Source of the DNA: Trogon surrucura
Taxonomy: Eukaryota > Chordata > Aves > Trogoniformes > Trogonidae
Assembly (NCBI GenBank): GCA_020746105.1
Contig: CM036633.1
Span: 13,252,501 to 13,316,500, forward strand
Length of the DNA stretch: 64,000 nt
Direction: 5' to 3'
Both the position numbers and the translations under genes were made by a program. Positions within the stretch are counted from its first letter, which is position 1. The number at the start of each line of letters is the position of its first letter. The notes below the pieces were generated by a model that was not told the DNA's origin, ran no database searches, and worked only from the letters and a program-made list of their open reading frames with translations. This document shows positions 48,301 to 63,300 of this stretch, one piece after another.

Positions 48301-51300
48301 TTCTTAGTGCTACATTTGGTTATCAGAGTGCGTGATTTGACCCAAGGGGGATAGTTTTTCCAAATATTTACCTTCTCATCTGTGTTGATGTACTTGTTGA
48401 ACCTCTTGAATGCATCAATATTGAATTTCATCAGTTCTCCCAGAAGGTCAAAGTAACTCTGAAGGACATCTCGTGATTTGCACTCGCTGTCAACAATGCA
48501 GTAGAGAATATGCTGGCACAGGAAGGAAAAATGTTATTGCCACTGTCTAGCCCAAGCCAGTCGTACAGTACAGGCTCTGATTTAATTGCTACTTGAAATA
48601 TTTATCTGCAGGTTTAGTTCTTGGATGACAGACCGAAAGACAACAATTTGGATGAGTCTTCTGTTGAATTAACTTCCTGGCGATGCAGGCTACCCCCACA
48701 CCTGGCTGCCACGTGCTGAATTCACAAATGCTTTTCAGAAATAGCCCTGTTCCCAGTGAGTATCTAACACTATTATTTCTAACCCCCTTTTCAATTCATT
48801 ACGGCCAAATTGCTTTTGATTGCTGTGGAGCTACGTCACAGAGTGCGCCTGACTTCTGTTACCTCCAGGAGTCCTCTCTTCAGCAGGAACATCTGGTCTG
48901 CGTAGGAGGTGGTGCCTCGCAGAAAACTTTCAACCGCCCTTGCTTGCCAAAACCTGAGAAATAGAAGAAATAAGCTTTTCGTTTTGGAGCAAGGGGAGGT
49001 GTTTTATCACAACTGTAATTTAAATCAGATTTCCTAACCTCTTTTACTCCAACCCTAAGCCGAATCAGACCTGTCAATCCTACAGAAAACCACAGACTGC
49101 GTTGGGTACAAGACCCAACGGTAGCTTTGGCATTCTGCCCCACCTGCACGGCCACTGTAGGCAAGTGTGACAGAGCCAGATCTTTTCACAGCTCATCACT
49201 TTCAAGCATTTTTAACTGTTCTAAGTTGTATGAAAACAAACTGACTTTCCAGTCAACTCGGAACAGCGTGTCGTGGTGCACAGTGAACCCACCTGAAGGA
49301 GGATTCAGTCGGTTCCTTCTTCATGACCTGAAGCAGCCTGGTCAACAAACCTCTTTTCCCATCACAGACAAGACTCCTGGAGCACATGAAGAAATTACAG
49401 CATGAGTGGAAGGGCTGGCAAGCACCATAGCTTGTAGAACGCTGAACCCAGTCTCTTCTCCAAAGCGCTTCATGTTCAATATTTCGTATTAAATTTACAG
49501 AACAAATATTTGTTAACTTTTGTTACTCGTTCTACAAGAGGAAGAGCCTTTGCTAAATGTCTGCAACTACCTGTAACATGACTTCCAAATAAATCCTACT
49601 GAAAAAAATACTTGTTTTCTCTCAAAATTTTAAATGAAATGCCAACTGACAGCTTGTGGGAATTAGGAGATAAGAAAAACAACCACCATATACCACATTT
49701 GCACTTGGAAATGAAAGAAACAACACACCTTTTTTGCTCAACAAATGTAAAGGAAGCTCTAAGTTCTGTTTAGGAGGCAGAGCTGAGTATGGAAACCTAG
49801 ATGCTACGTGAGGTAGCCTTCTTCTGTACACACTAGGAGAAGTATAGAGGCTGGAGAACTGCAATACTACTAATATTAAATAGCATCTTTAGCGGAGTAT
49901 CTACCTACAGTAAATTCATGCAGAAGCAATGCCTTGATCTCACGTATCAAGAAAAGACAAGAAACTTTGCATGTTGGAAAAAGCTGTTTATGCCCTTGAC
50001 CTGCTTCCTTTCAGTGTGCAGAATCCTCTGGGAGGACTCTGATGACTAAATTCTGCAAACTATGTTTCACCTTGTGTGGTCTGTCCATCAGAATCACATA
50101 TAAAAGATTTTATTGAATCAAAACAGGCAATCTAACATACTCAAATGAAATACTGGAGACTCTCCAAGTGGCTTAACACGTCAATCTAATTTAGCTAGTG
50201 CTAGTTGTGATCTGCTCTTAAAGACTCGGAGCAGACACATTTAGATTCGGTTCTGTAGACTGGAAATGGACACAACGTGTGCACAGGCTGCTGCTGAATC
50301 TGGAAACTAAGATTTATCAGTAGCAGCAACTCACGCATTAGAGTTTACTTTCCAGGTCTGTCTGCAATGCCCATAGAGAGACGGGCCAGACAGACAGACC
50401 CAGCACATCACAACGACGTCTGGGCCATGAACTCAAAATCCCCACTTCAGGTTGCTTTTGTTTTCAAAATGCCTCTACTCTGAGCACAACCACACTCCAG
50501 ATTTGCTACCAGCCGTGAATCCTGTGCAAATCGAGACACTTCCCGCTGAAACATGTCCCGGAAAATCACAGCGAGTGTGGTGGACGCAAGGACGTCCAAT
50601 ATGTCAAACGTGACATCAAACCTCCAGGGTAAGGGCTTGCGAAACACTTGGAGCTGCTGACCCAAACCTTCTCACCTGTCTGTGTTGACAACTGCATCAA
50701 CTTCAGGGATGTTGGCTTTATGGGAGATCGCGCTCAGCTCATTGAGTTCTTGGCTGTTTAAAAGGAGATACTTGTTCCTAAAGCAAGACAGTTGGGGGGT
50801 AGGGGAGAAAAAACACGATGAACTCAAGAGGCACCGACTACCTTTGAGACACGGTCCTTTGCTGACCTGTTCAGGATCTTACTGTTTGGTTTGTAAATAT
50901 CTGCTGCCGGCTAACACTGTTTATTTTTAAAATCTCAGTAAGATTTTGCTTGATTTCCAAAGACTTAAATAGCAAACTTTTTCACAGCTTCCTGCAATTC
51001 TTGTCTGACTTATAGTGACCACGCTCTTTATCAGTAATGAATCTCAGTTAGGAAGCAGGAACTGCAAAAAAGGACTCAACAATCCTGGTATTTTGTTACT
51101 CTGAGCAAACTATTTACTCTGGAAGTATTTTAAAACTCTGTGGTATGTAGAAAATGGACCAAGAAGGGATATAAAAGCAAGAGATCTGCATGAAATTCTT
51201 AATCAGATACTGAACTTTTCATAATAAAAATAAAGTCATTTATCCATGAAGCAAATTAAATGCAGAACAAGTCTAATGAAGCAGAAACGAAGTCTGGAGG

Positions 51301-54300
51301 CTCCCTCTGGAAGAGTCCCTGTTCCCTTTGAGCCCTCCTACTTCAAACTGCTCACAATTGGAGCGCAGAGATTTATTTTCAGGAAATGTAAGGGAGCACA
51401 GGATGCAGTGACGAGTGTGAGGGTGTGCAAAGAGAGCCTATTCATCAAAACATAGCAATTACAAAGAAGACAAATTATTAAGACCAGAAAGGTGACAGGG
51501 ATGCCTTCTTGCTTCAAACACTATCTTCCAGATTAGTGCCCGCTGAGGCTGTCACGTGAAGTTTCTTTTCATCTGGATCAACAGGTTTCTGTAAATGAAA
51601 ATACAGCCTCTCTCTCCATGCAATAAGCTGGCTTGCAAGTTTGGTTTATACACTTTTTTACCAAAGTTAATATTAGAATATAAGTACTTGCTCTCATCTT
51701 GTCCTCAGCTAACTCAGCTTATCTGCGACTTCATAGAAAGTTCATTTAACTGTTTGTTTAAAAACCCCAACCAGATTCCACACATTCCACTTGCTCAAAT
51801 GTTCCAACTGAAAGCTCTTCTGTGTTTAAACAAGCCCGAGGTCTTTGTAGTAGACACTTTAAGCAGGTACATCATCTGAAGGGATTTTATTGGAAAACCT
51901 GGAGCGATTCTTGGGCAAACAGATGCCTCGCATGGAGGATTTGCAATAGGTCAAGCCTTCCCTTGTGTTTACAGCACATCCAGCAGCTCCTCATTCTCAA
52001 AGCTAATACACCACAATCAAAAAGGCTGATGCTTCTAAACAGGAGTATTTAACAGTCCCAGATAAAACCTACGCAAAAGAATCACCCTTTAGGCATGACC
52101 AGCCAGGCAAGGATGTGCCTCAAATGCCATGTTTGTGAGGAACAGGCCACCGTCTTGCAGGACTGAATTGGAGCAACAGGACACTGACATGATTCTGCAA
52201 GTCCCAGCAGAGCAACAAGTACCTCTGTATCCATTAAAAAAAACTAAAAAAAACCCCAAATCACAAACCAACAAGCAAACGGCATCACTCCCCAAGGACT
52301 CCAGCGGAATCAAGTTTCTTGAGAATGCCTTGTGAAGGCAAACAGAAGCCTTCTTATCTCCAACCCAGCTTTGATGGCCGGCTGACAGAAAATTGCTTCC
52401 CTAACATTTTCTCATCCAGTTTAATCAGGTCTTCTCAACTGCTGGCATCTGGACCTTCCCAGACTTTTTTACAAAGGCAAAGGAGCATCGATTCATCTCC
52501 TCAGACTGTCTTTCACCCTGATCTTCCACCAGCCTTCATTTCATCCTTGTTCCACTCTGAATTAAGCCTGAACGTGTTCCCACAGGGTACAGGTGCTCTT
52601 TGTGAGCCCACTGACTCAGGGAGAAGACAGACAAACAGCATCACGAAAGCTGCCTCCTTGCTTCAAGGTAAAGCAGAATGGGCTATTTTTAATCAACAGA
52701 CAAACTAAGACAGGCCCACTGGAGAGCATATCCTCAGCCTTTTCATAGCACGAGCTGAAAGAACGCACGTGAACATCTAAATTGAGCTTAAGGGCAGTAC
52801 AACGTTCCACTCCCACTGTAACTGCAATCAGGTAAACGATACTGCCAAGCCACAGTCTACCACAGCTTTTCATACTCACTCGTGGTGATCACTAAAGCTC
52901 TGAAGAAGCCTCAAGAACTGTATCTTTAAAGTAATGTCCTAAAAAGAAACAAGAAAGATCAAAAAAAATTTTTTTTTGCTTTAGTATTTTTGGACATTAT
53001 TAATTACCAAGCTGACATAGAATGGCTGAAGTGAAAACCAATCCAAACCAAACCCATTTGGAGGGCAGAGCAAGGGAGTTGCATAAATGGAGAAGGCTGC
53101 ACTTTGCAGGCTGCCCAAAGTAAAAGTGGAGACTGCCTCCAAGCCTATGCACAGAAAAATTAATAATTTCTTCTCACTGAAAAGGCAAAAAAGCTCATCA
53201 CTGTATTGATCAATTTAGAGTATCTAGGATTGAGGGGGGAAAAAAAAACCCAAACAACAAAGCCCCCAACCCCTCCCAATACCTGACTGTGATCCCTTTT
53301 GTGTTCTCTGCCTCTCCTTACCAGATCCACTAGTTATCATTTCCTTAAGTTTTGGTCACCTTCTAACTTTGGCCTCCAGTCACCGCAGAATTTATCCCTT
53401 TCCCAGTTCCCAAACAAGGGGAGAGGCTAAGTTGCCTGCTGCCAAACTGCTGGCATGAGCCAAAAATAGAGACTTAAGTGAAAGCAGTAATTCACAGAGA
53501 CCTGAATGCTACCGCATCTCAAGTCATTTATTAAACAAGCACCCAGCTACTCCATACCTCAGGATTACACGACAGGACAAAAATCCAACACGGAATTAAA
53601 AAACGTTACTCACTGGGCTACAATCACAGTTCTGATTGTGTCCATGCAGAACAAGGGCTGACGTCGAATGCTTTCTCCAGATCAGTTTGTCAAACAAGTT
53701 ATTGAGGCCAGGAATCAGTTTGAACTCTGCTATCAATTTATGAACCTGGAAAACAAGAGAAGTACAACATACTCACTCGCTGCAGCCTTGAATACTGATA
53801 TAACTAGTCTGGTAAACAGATGGGCACAATTCTTTCATCCTCCGACAACAGGAAAGCGTGCCTGTGTTAAGGCGCACACTAACCACGGCGCATCAGCAGA
53901 GGAGGTTCCGTTTGGTGGACATGGATAGAAAACAGACATTTTGGGGAAAAAAAAATTCCACCCATTAGGTGGTGCTTCAGTTAAGCCTTGTGCCTCTGGA
54001 AGCAGCTCTGGCCACTGGGAGATCACTCAGAGCACACTGCAGATACATCTGTGCCCCCAATTATTACATATCACAACTCTCAGCCAAAAATATTCTGCAG
54101 CAAGTCATCCACTGAGCATCCTTTGCCTGACATGGTTCTTGTTCAAGTGACCTACGCAGGAGTTCTGAGCAGTAACACAACCGCGCTGCAGTTCAGTGCT
54201 GCTCCTTCAGGTTCGAGGGGAAGTTGGACTTCTTTGGAGAATGCTCAGAAGAGAAGAAAACGCCAAATTACTCCGGTTTATTTATCAGTCTGCCGGCCAA

Positions 54301-57300
54301 GCTAGGACACAGTACATCAAGACACGTTTGAAACAGGCTATAGGGTTATGCACTTAAAATTTTGGTGTAAACACAGTCATTAAATACCTTCACCTCGAGC
54401 TTTGACGCTTTTGATGTAAGCAATTTGGAATATGAGGAAAAGGAGAAACTCAAAACAGGACTTTTATCAGCCGTAGGCCGACGACAAGGCACGCATGACT
54501 GGGAAGCCCAAAACGCTCTAAAAATTAAGTGCCCAAAGCAGAAATGGACACATTCCTTAAAATCAAATCATCTGAACAAGCATAGCTGATGTTCTTTTGC
54601 ATTCTGTTGCCACCAACTTTCCTATCTACACGGAAATCGCATTCCTGCTGGTGGGTGTCTCCAAATATCACACCTGAGCAGCTCCTTCCCACCTCACCCA
54701 CGCCCCCCGGACAGATCACAAAGCTTGGAGTCCTTCGGTGCTCCCTTAAGTTAAAAAAACTCTTGGGACACTTGGATCTAGTCACAAGCCTACAATAAAC
54801 AAAACTCTGAGGAATCTCTCAGAACAAAGCACTCCCTGTAGTGCCCTGGTCTCTCCGTGGCCAGCGTGGCACAAGCACAACAGGATGAAACCAAGCGTGC
54901 GAGCTCCCCGCAAGAGCCTCGGCCCCTCGCTAAAGGAAGAGCTCTCCAACGCTCATTGTTTTTTATCTCATGAATCTGTTCCTCCCTGCACAGAGAATAA
55001 TCTGTTTATTCCAAACGATTCATGCCTCATTTCAAATGTGTTAGGTTTACTTCCAGTTTGTTTAAACTCCCGAGTTCTCACCTGACAGAAGGCTACATGG
55101 CAAAGCTCCTGAGTCACGGTCACCACCTCGGATCACACTCTCTCCCAGACCCCAAACCTATTGCAGCTACTCAGCCTGAGGATGCCAACACAACGATCCT
55201 TCAAACTCCTTTGACTTTTTGCTGTTGCTGCCCAGCTTCACCTAAACTGCTCTATGTTGCTGTCTCACGACTAAAACGATCACAAGCTTCTGCTGTGTTC
55301 CCTATGGCTCCCTGTAGCACGAGCAAGGAAATCAGCCAACTGCCTTTGGCCACAGTACAGGCAAGCATGGCAGCCTAGAAAAATGTACAAGGAGCGTAAT
55401 TTAGGGTGTGACCATTAACGGGAAGGAAGCAAAGGCACAGACCTGCAGTGAAACACCACTTATCCCCAAGGGTGTGATCATCCCAAACAGGGCAGCGGGT
55501 ACGAGTCAAGTCGCTGCCGGCACAGCTGTCGATTTACGCACTCAAATTTAAACCAAGGATTTAGAGTAAATATTCAGCAACAGGCTGAGTTTGTTCAGGA
55601 AGCCACATCAGACTTCAGGCCAATGCCAAACCATTACGGTGACACATCACAGCAGACTGAAGCAGGTCTGCGACGCCCTTCAGAAACTCTATGCAGTTAT
55701 TTCAACACAAAGATCGTCGGCTGCTCAGACTGGAAGACTGCCATCACAGATCCGGTGCTTTTTGTTCCCTCGCAGAAAAAGAGAGGCCATCAAGCAGCTG
55801 AAATGCTTGTCAGCAAAGAGAACACTATTGCAGACGCTGCTGTTCCCTCCTTATCAAGTCAGACAATTCCTCCCTCCCTGATTTCTGCAGAGAACAGCTC
55901 AGCTCTAGTTCCTCTTCTGCCTGCTTCTCAGGAGGGGGAATGGATTCACATCTGCCACACAAGACTTCGAAAACTTTACGCAGTTTCAAAAAGGCATTGG
56001 ATTTTACAAAAAGAGCTGGCCCTGGACAAAATGTGTTTGGGAATGAACTCAAATCTTTCAAGAATTCAACTCCAGTTCTGAATCAGCCCTGACGAAGTGA
56101 AATGCACGTCAGTTTTGTCCTTAGTTTCCCTGTTCGCATGGGGGCAGAAGCAGCAGAGGAAGAGTAAACTGTTGTCTTCTCAGGAAATTAAAAAGCCAGC
56201 TATCTGAGCGGCAGGCTTTCTGCTTTCTACCTTGTCACACTTGACAGTAACACGCTAGAACTGGCCCAGGGTGGGAAGGAAGCCAGCACCTCCAGTTTCC
56301 CAAACAGGTAGTAGCAGAATGAGAGCAAGTTGCAAGTAGTTCCCACAGCATCTATAAAACTGCATTCTTGTGGTGAAATCAGGCAGGGAGGAATTGTCTG
56401 ACTTGATACAATGGAAAAAAAAGTCCTCCTAACAGATCCACATCCTGGTAGTTCCAGTTATGTCTTGGGCCTTCTTTAAATTTTACTTTACGCCCAACGG
56501 AATGTGACTTCTAAAAAAAATAACAACAGGATTACGAGTTTCTTACGGCAGTGATTGCGGTTTCCTACAAGAATTGCTGGATTTCTCTGGTTAGCATTAT
56601 ACAGAATCTACTTCTTTTTAATGCTGAGTGTCCGTTTGTAGGTTCAGAGTGAAGAGGTTGAACAACTCAAAACAATTTGGTCCTCCCAGTCTCTAGGGTG
56701 CCCAAACACCCCCTGCTATTCCAAGCTGCTCTGCTGAGCCAAGCAGACTGCGAGCGTTGGAAACCTGTCAAAACTGCACCAACAGATTGGTGGTTTTTTT
56801 TTTTCCCTTCACAATATGCTTTTGACCCATTTATACAGAACCACAGGCAAGCCACAGCAATGTGCTCCATAAGCCTACGTGAGGCAGAGATCAAATAACT
56901 TCTCATTTCGAAAGCGAGGAACGCAGAAGGAACTGATCCGCGGGGTTCCTAGGCAGTGCCTAGCACAGACAGCGCTGAAGCGTGTCCTCCCAGCTGCCAG
57001 TGTAACACCACACTCACGCTCAGCTGAGAGGTGGCAACTTACTGCAGGAATTGCCCATTTGTGAATCGCCCCCCAAGGATATCCAAAAAGCGAGGGCAGC
57101 CCAAAGAAGGAGAACGTCTGCCTGCAGCTCCCGCAGCCCCACGGCACGGCTCACCCAGGAGGAATCCCCCTGCGCCTGCCTCGCCCTGGAGTGGCGGCTC
57201 TGCAGAGCCCAACCTCCCCGGGACAAGCCCCTGCCCTGTGGCTCGTTCTGGTTCCAACCAACGAAACGCCGCCTGTTCGTGCACGGCCACGACAGGATCT

Positions 57301-60300
57301 GCCCAGCTTTACACTCTGAGCGTCACCCTTCCTGTCTCTTGTGCCCGTGACCCAATCAACGAGCACTTAGGCGTAAAGAGCCACCGGCTTCTGCAAGTGT
57401 GAGTGCTCACGAGCGCTCACCTGATTCCTTTGCCTCCCCACGAGCAGCACGCAGAGAACGTACAACACCTCCAGCTTGTACATAATCTCGTGCATGATCT
57501 TCATGGACTGCGGCAGCTGCGTTCGTGTTGAGGTGTTGGCCAGTCCACTTTCATCCGAAGACTCTGAACAAAATGGCAAAGATGTGAGCCTAAGGCAGCT
57601 TCAACAGGAAAGGATTTGTTACTGTTATTACTTTTACACTGAAATAGTGCAGATGTAAGACCGGAATGTCTGCTTGAAGCTTCCTCTCAACTAAAAATAG
57701 CAACACACGACAAATAACCAATTACATTAAATGTTACAGAACAGAAAAAAATATAGCTGGAACTTTAGAGGAGATAAAAATGAGAATTTTAAAATTATTT
57801 CATTTTTCCATATTAAGCTAAACGGCATCACCTACCTAACATTAGCAGGATTGTCTATGTGAATTAGCAGACTACTGCACCAGAAATACATGGCAGAAAG
57901 ACAATAAAAGCAGGGAAATGATTATCAGAAGCATTTACTATTAGTCTACTTTCATTTCATACCTCATCACCAGTATACTTATGCCAAAGTTAGAAAATTT
58001 TCACAGCCCTGTCTAGAATTACACTGCTAAGGGCAGAAACGGGATAGAACATGCCACGAGTGCAAGCAGAGAGCATGACAGAAATCATGAGTGACACAGA
58101 GAAAGTGAGGAGACAGTGGGAGGCTGCAGGTGGGGAAGGAGTTAGAACTGAGGGACGACCTGCCCTGCCACAGGACAGCGTGAGTGAGGAGACAGTAACG
58201 AGGCAAAGGAAGGAACTCATCAAAGGCTAAAAAGCACAGACACCAGCTCTGACTCAGAAGTCCCCAAGCCACGACACATCGAGGTGATGTTCTGGGGAAG
58301 AAGCCCCAGATCTGCTTGCTGCCTGCTGCTGTGGGCCAAGAATCACAGAACCACAGAATGTCAGGGATGGGAAGGGACCTCGAAAGAGCATCAAGTCCAA
58401 TCCCCCTGCCAGAGCCTCTGCTACATAGGAAGGCGTCCAGGAGGGTCTTGAATGTCTCCAGAGAAGGAGACTCCACAGCCTCTCTGGGCAGCCTGTTCCA
58501 GGGCTCCGTCACCCTCACTGAGAAGAAGTTTCTTCTCAAGTTTAAGCGGAACCTCTTATGTTCCAGTTTCAGCCCATTACCCCTTGTCCTATCATTGTTT
58601 GCCACCAAGAAGAGCCTGGCTCCATCCTCGTGACAAGAGCTGTGACTGAGTACGTCCCACCTCAGCAAAACTGCCTCGTGAGCTGTGTTCCAAACCTGCA
58701 CGTGTTCTCCAGCCGGTGCATAGAAACATACGTGTGAGATGCTGCCGGAGCATTCACATATCGATTTTTTTGCCTGTTTTCCCAAGTCACAATAATTCAC
58801 TGCTACAAAACTAACAAAGGTGGAGAAGGAAGAAAGTCTTTCACAGAAGCAAAGATTTAAATATCAAAATTTTTGGATAATTCCCATTAAGTTACTGAAT
58901 ACGTCGAGTTCTACAAGACGTACACTGCATTTTTGACATACCAAAGGGTGAAGAAACTAACACACACTTGTTCAAAGCATTTTCCTAAGGCTATATGAAC
59001 ACTTTCCATACACTCTTTATTTAATTTTGCTGGAACTACCTTTCTTTTTTAAAGAAGGGACTACTTGCTTGGTATGAAGTATTTGGACCTAAAGCTATCA
59101 GCCTTTAGAGCAAAATGCCAGTAAAGGCACTTACCTGGGACGTGTTGTTTTTGTCACTCCAGGGGAGATTAGTGCTGAGGGATGTGCAGTGTTACAGCTT
59201 TATTTAGGTGTGCCAAGGGCACAGTTTGCTGTAGGACATTTCCTTTTGCTAACTTTAGTTTCATGAAATAAAAAAAAAAATCAGTGCTACATGAGAACAA
59301 AATGGGAGTCAGACCTAAACACTGACACATCTTTCATGCATGAAAAGAGGAAATAGCACAGCTCGAAAGGAAAAGCAACACATGGCAAACACCGAAGAAG
59401 GTTAAGAGATGCATCGGCTAGCGGCGGCTAGAGGAATGCCAGATACCTGTACTGCTCTGCTCTGCCTCTTCATTTGCCACTCTCATCAGTGCATCAAGTA
59501 CTAGAGCATTGTCCAGCCAGGTGTACCACTCTTCCAACTCCTGGAGGAAGCTAGAAGTACCTGTTGTTTCAGACACCTTCCGCGTTGCCAGTTTGCACAA
59601 TCGCTCAATGAAGCCTGGAATATTCAAAAGCGTAGCTGAAAAAGAAAAAATAATTTCAATGACCATTTAAGATGATGCTAAATACAAAAGCTGTCAAACC
59701 CTCTACACCACAAGGTACCAAAACATCTGCATTTTAGTAATACAGAGACTACAGGGTACCAAAACATCTCCATTAGTAATACAGAGGAGTACACAGAAAC
59801 AAATTCCATCTGGTTGAAAAAGATCCAAAGATGGAAGAAGTCGGTGAGCTCTCTTATTAAGGACTAGAAGAGAGTGTACAAACCCTAGGCATAATTTGAT
59901 TAGCGTTAAAACTGGTTTGTGTTGGACTGGAAAAAACATAAATCAGTTCTACCACTTGTTTCCAGCCGATTCCATTTTGCTGGAACTGCTGTTTTCCAGT
60001 CCACAGAGAGTCAGTGTCAAGGAAATGATCTGGCTGAAAATTAAGCTGGCAGAAACAACGCAGCAGCCCTTGGCAGGAGCAACTCCACCCCCCCCTCTCC
60101 TCTGTGTGATGTTACCTCCTTCATTTTACCTCCTGCGGTGCCTGTCTCCTAGCAAAACTGAACTAGCTCACTTCAGTAGCCAGGCAGAAAGCTGTTGGCT
60201 TTTTAAGTACTAGTTTCCTGAACTAGTTCGTTGTGGGACAAAGCAGATGGGGCCAATGTCATGTGTTGCCCTAGTCAGAGGATTGTAACTGCTGTGGAAC

Positions 60301-63300
60301 CGCACTCTGAGAAACAGCAGCTCAAAGACAGAAGTCACTGGTCTGCAAACTGCCTGGGGAGGTGCTAGGAACTGCATTTGGTCCTCACGTTTTCACAGAA
60401 TAACTGAAGTTACAGGACCTGTTCATTATAGATACACAGCTAAGTCTTCACTACGCACTTGCAGATTCAAGTAGAAAAGAACAAATAATTTGGCCATGGA
60501 CACTATATGTGAGACTTGCAAGATCCTGCCCACTGGTACCTGCTCTGATGCTCCCTGACAAAAACGGAATATGATTAACAGTCTTAGGTACAGTCTGAAT
60601 TGTATGAGCCAAAAAGACATTTCCTTGGCTAAGTTCAGCTCTGCAGTGATCCAAAGGAGCAACGAGTGCACGCTGGAGCATAGGAGCTTCCACAAAAACA
60701 TGAGGAGAAGTTTCTTCACTGTGAGGGTGACAGAGCCCTGGAACAGGCGGCCGAGAGATATTGTGGAGTCTCCTTCCTCGGAGACACTCGGAAACTGCCT
60801 GGACGTGTTCCTGGCTGAGCTACTCCAGGTGATCCTGCTCTGGCAGGAGGGTTGGGCGAGATTATCTTTTGAGGTCCCTTCCAACTCCCAACATTCTGTG
60901 AAAGCTTATTCAGTTTGACGAATTTAAATTAAACTTCATACCCACACCTACAAATAGTTGCTCGCTGCTCTTTACAAGCAAGCTCTGGCAATCACAGGGC
61001 AGAAGGCAATACTCTCCCCATCCCTTTAAATATTTCTGAGCTTCTGCCTGCTGTTCTCTGCTCTTCGTCTCTCTCTGGATGCTGCAGAGGTGGTAGCAGT
61101 TAGAACGTGCTGTCCACGGCAAACACAAAATGTTAGGAGACGAGAGAACCAGCTCCAAACCCCCTTTGAGCACTTTCCAGCACTGTTCGGCACGGACCCA
61201 CACAAAACATCTGCTTGAGAAGCCCAAAAGATTTTTAGTATAGTAATTGCTGAAAACAGCACATTCTACGTTTGAGGGTGTTTTAATTTAAATCTCTTCA
61301 ATTCATACTGATCCATCAAGGCAAGATTTCTGCATCTGAGAAGTACTCAGCAAAATAAGGAAACCTGCACCGTGCCCAAAGTACAAGCTGAGATTACACC
61401 CACAGACTTCCAGGGCCGGTGTGGTAACAGTGGGCAACATGATTAGTATTAAACACACTCTCCTTGCTGATAAGGACAGACACCCTGCTCAGAACAATTC
61501 AGGTAAAATCAGAGTAGGAACTATTCCAAAAGCAATCACGCTGCATACAAATCTTAGTTCAGGAATTCGTATTCTAAGGAGGACATGGAATGACAGAGTT
61601 GCCAAAGTGAAGGTCACAGAAGTGACTGAAGGATACAAAACAAACCAATTTATTTTTAGACATTCAGTTCAGCGGAGAGGGCTGAAACCACAGAAATTAA
61701 CTCACCTACTTACGAACACCATACGAAACTGAAAGCTACAAAGTTAAGTTTAACCAACAGAAAAGATTCTTTCCAGGAAACTGCTTGAGGAAAGTAAATG
61801 CAAAAAAATGCTTTGTAAGACAGAACGTTTACAGTATCCTTTTGAAAGACACACTACAGATGTGACATTGAGAAGAGGGAAACACTATACATTGTCGGGA
61901 TTCTTCCCCATCTGTTCACAACGTAACAGTTACCTTGATTAATTTCAGCTCGGGAGGGACCCAAGTTTTTTCTCTGCCTGGCATTTTTGGCAAGAAGCGT
62001 GTGCTTGTCGTCGCTTCCTGTGTCAAGTTCAGAAATGGTGACAGCAAGGATCCTGCAGAAGTTCGCAAGCTGCTGCTGATCAAAGCTGGACACGAGGCTC
62101 GCGAGATTGGGAATATCATCCAGTTGTATCATCTCCTGCAGGAGGCAACAACAACTGAGAAAGTCACACGTGATGTTCAGTAAGTGAACACGGACACAGC
62201 CAGAAAGCTTCAGCTTCAGCTCTTCCCTGGGAGACATGTGTGTTATTTCAATGTCAGTAAAGGAGAAGCAGAACAGCCGTGATTTATGACTGGTGTAACT
62301 TACATTCATCAGTTCCAGAAGTATAAATACCTATACATTAAAGACTAAGTTTTTACAAAAAACTTGGGGATCTTTGAAATAAAAAACCCACAACCTGATG
62401 TTACACACAAATTACATTTAGGTGTTACAAAGTTTCAATTTTGTTCTCCACTTCTGTATTTTCTTTGAAACTCACAGATGAGAAACAACTTCTGTTTGAT
62501 TTTCCTCAGTCTTTTTCATCCAAAGATCTTTTTTTGTAAAAAGATGTTGAAAAGAATCTTCAGCAAAAAGCGTTTATGTTCAGATAAACCAACCCTGTTT
62601 CCTGCCCCGGGAAGTCCATCATCCTCAACCTTACTCTAGACAAGTTACAGAATCCTGACCCTTTCTACAAAAGGTCAGTCAGGGTTTTCCCAGGGTTATC
62701 CCTCTAATACTTTATTTGTGTCACATCGGGCACTAAACTGTAATGATGCTGGCAAGCAAGTTCAAAAATGTAGTTTGTGCAGAAGGCTTAAGGTGCCCCA
62801 GCCCACAACTTCTTGGCGAGGTGACAAACTCCGAGGAAAGCGAGAAGCATGGGAAGACTTTCAGGTGTCGGGAAGACTACTAAAATATGTGACGCGGAAT
62901 CAGAAGGTAAGGATGAAAAACTAATTTATATGAGGTTCATCTTCTTTATTTGAAACGCTGGTTGTACTTTAATGACAGGTAACTCAGCCCCTATCACCCT
63001 CTGCAGGCTATGCAAAAACATTACAAGTATGATCCAACACACATAATTTGGCTTCTGTATGAAATGTGATGGAATTTCATGATCACTGCGAACAGTCAGG
63101 TTTCAAATAAGCTACAAGTCAGCTCTGAGGATTATCAACTCTTCAAAGAAACAGCTGCCTTTCCTCTAGTGGTCTGCAAAGCCATACAAATAAAATTCAG
63201 AAACGAGTAACTGACCTTTTTAACTCCCAGAATGTCTTCAATGAGCGTTGCAGTTTGTAGGAATGTCTTTTTGTTTGTCATCAGTGTAAACAGGAACAGA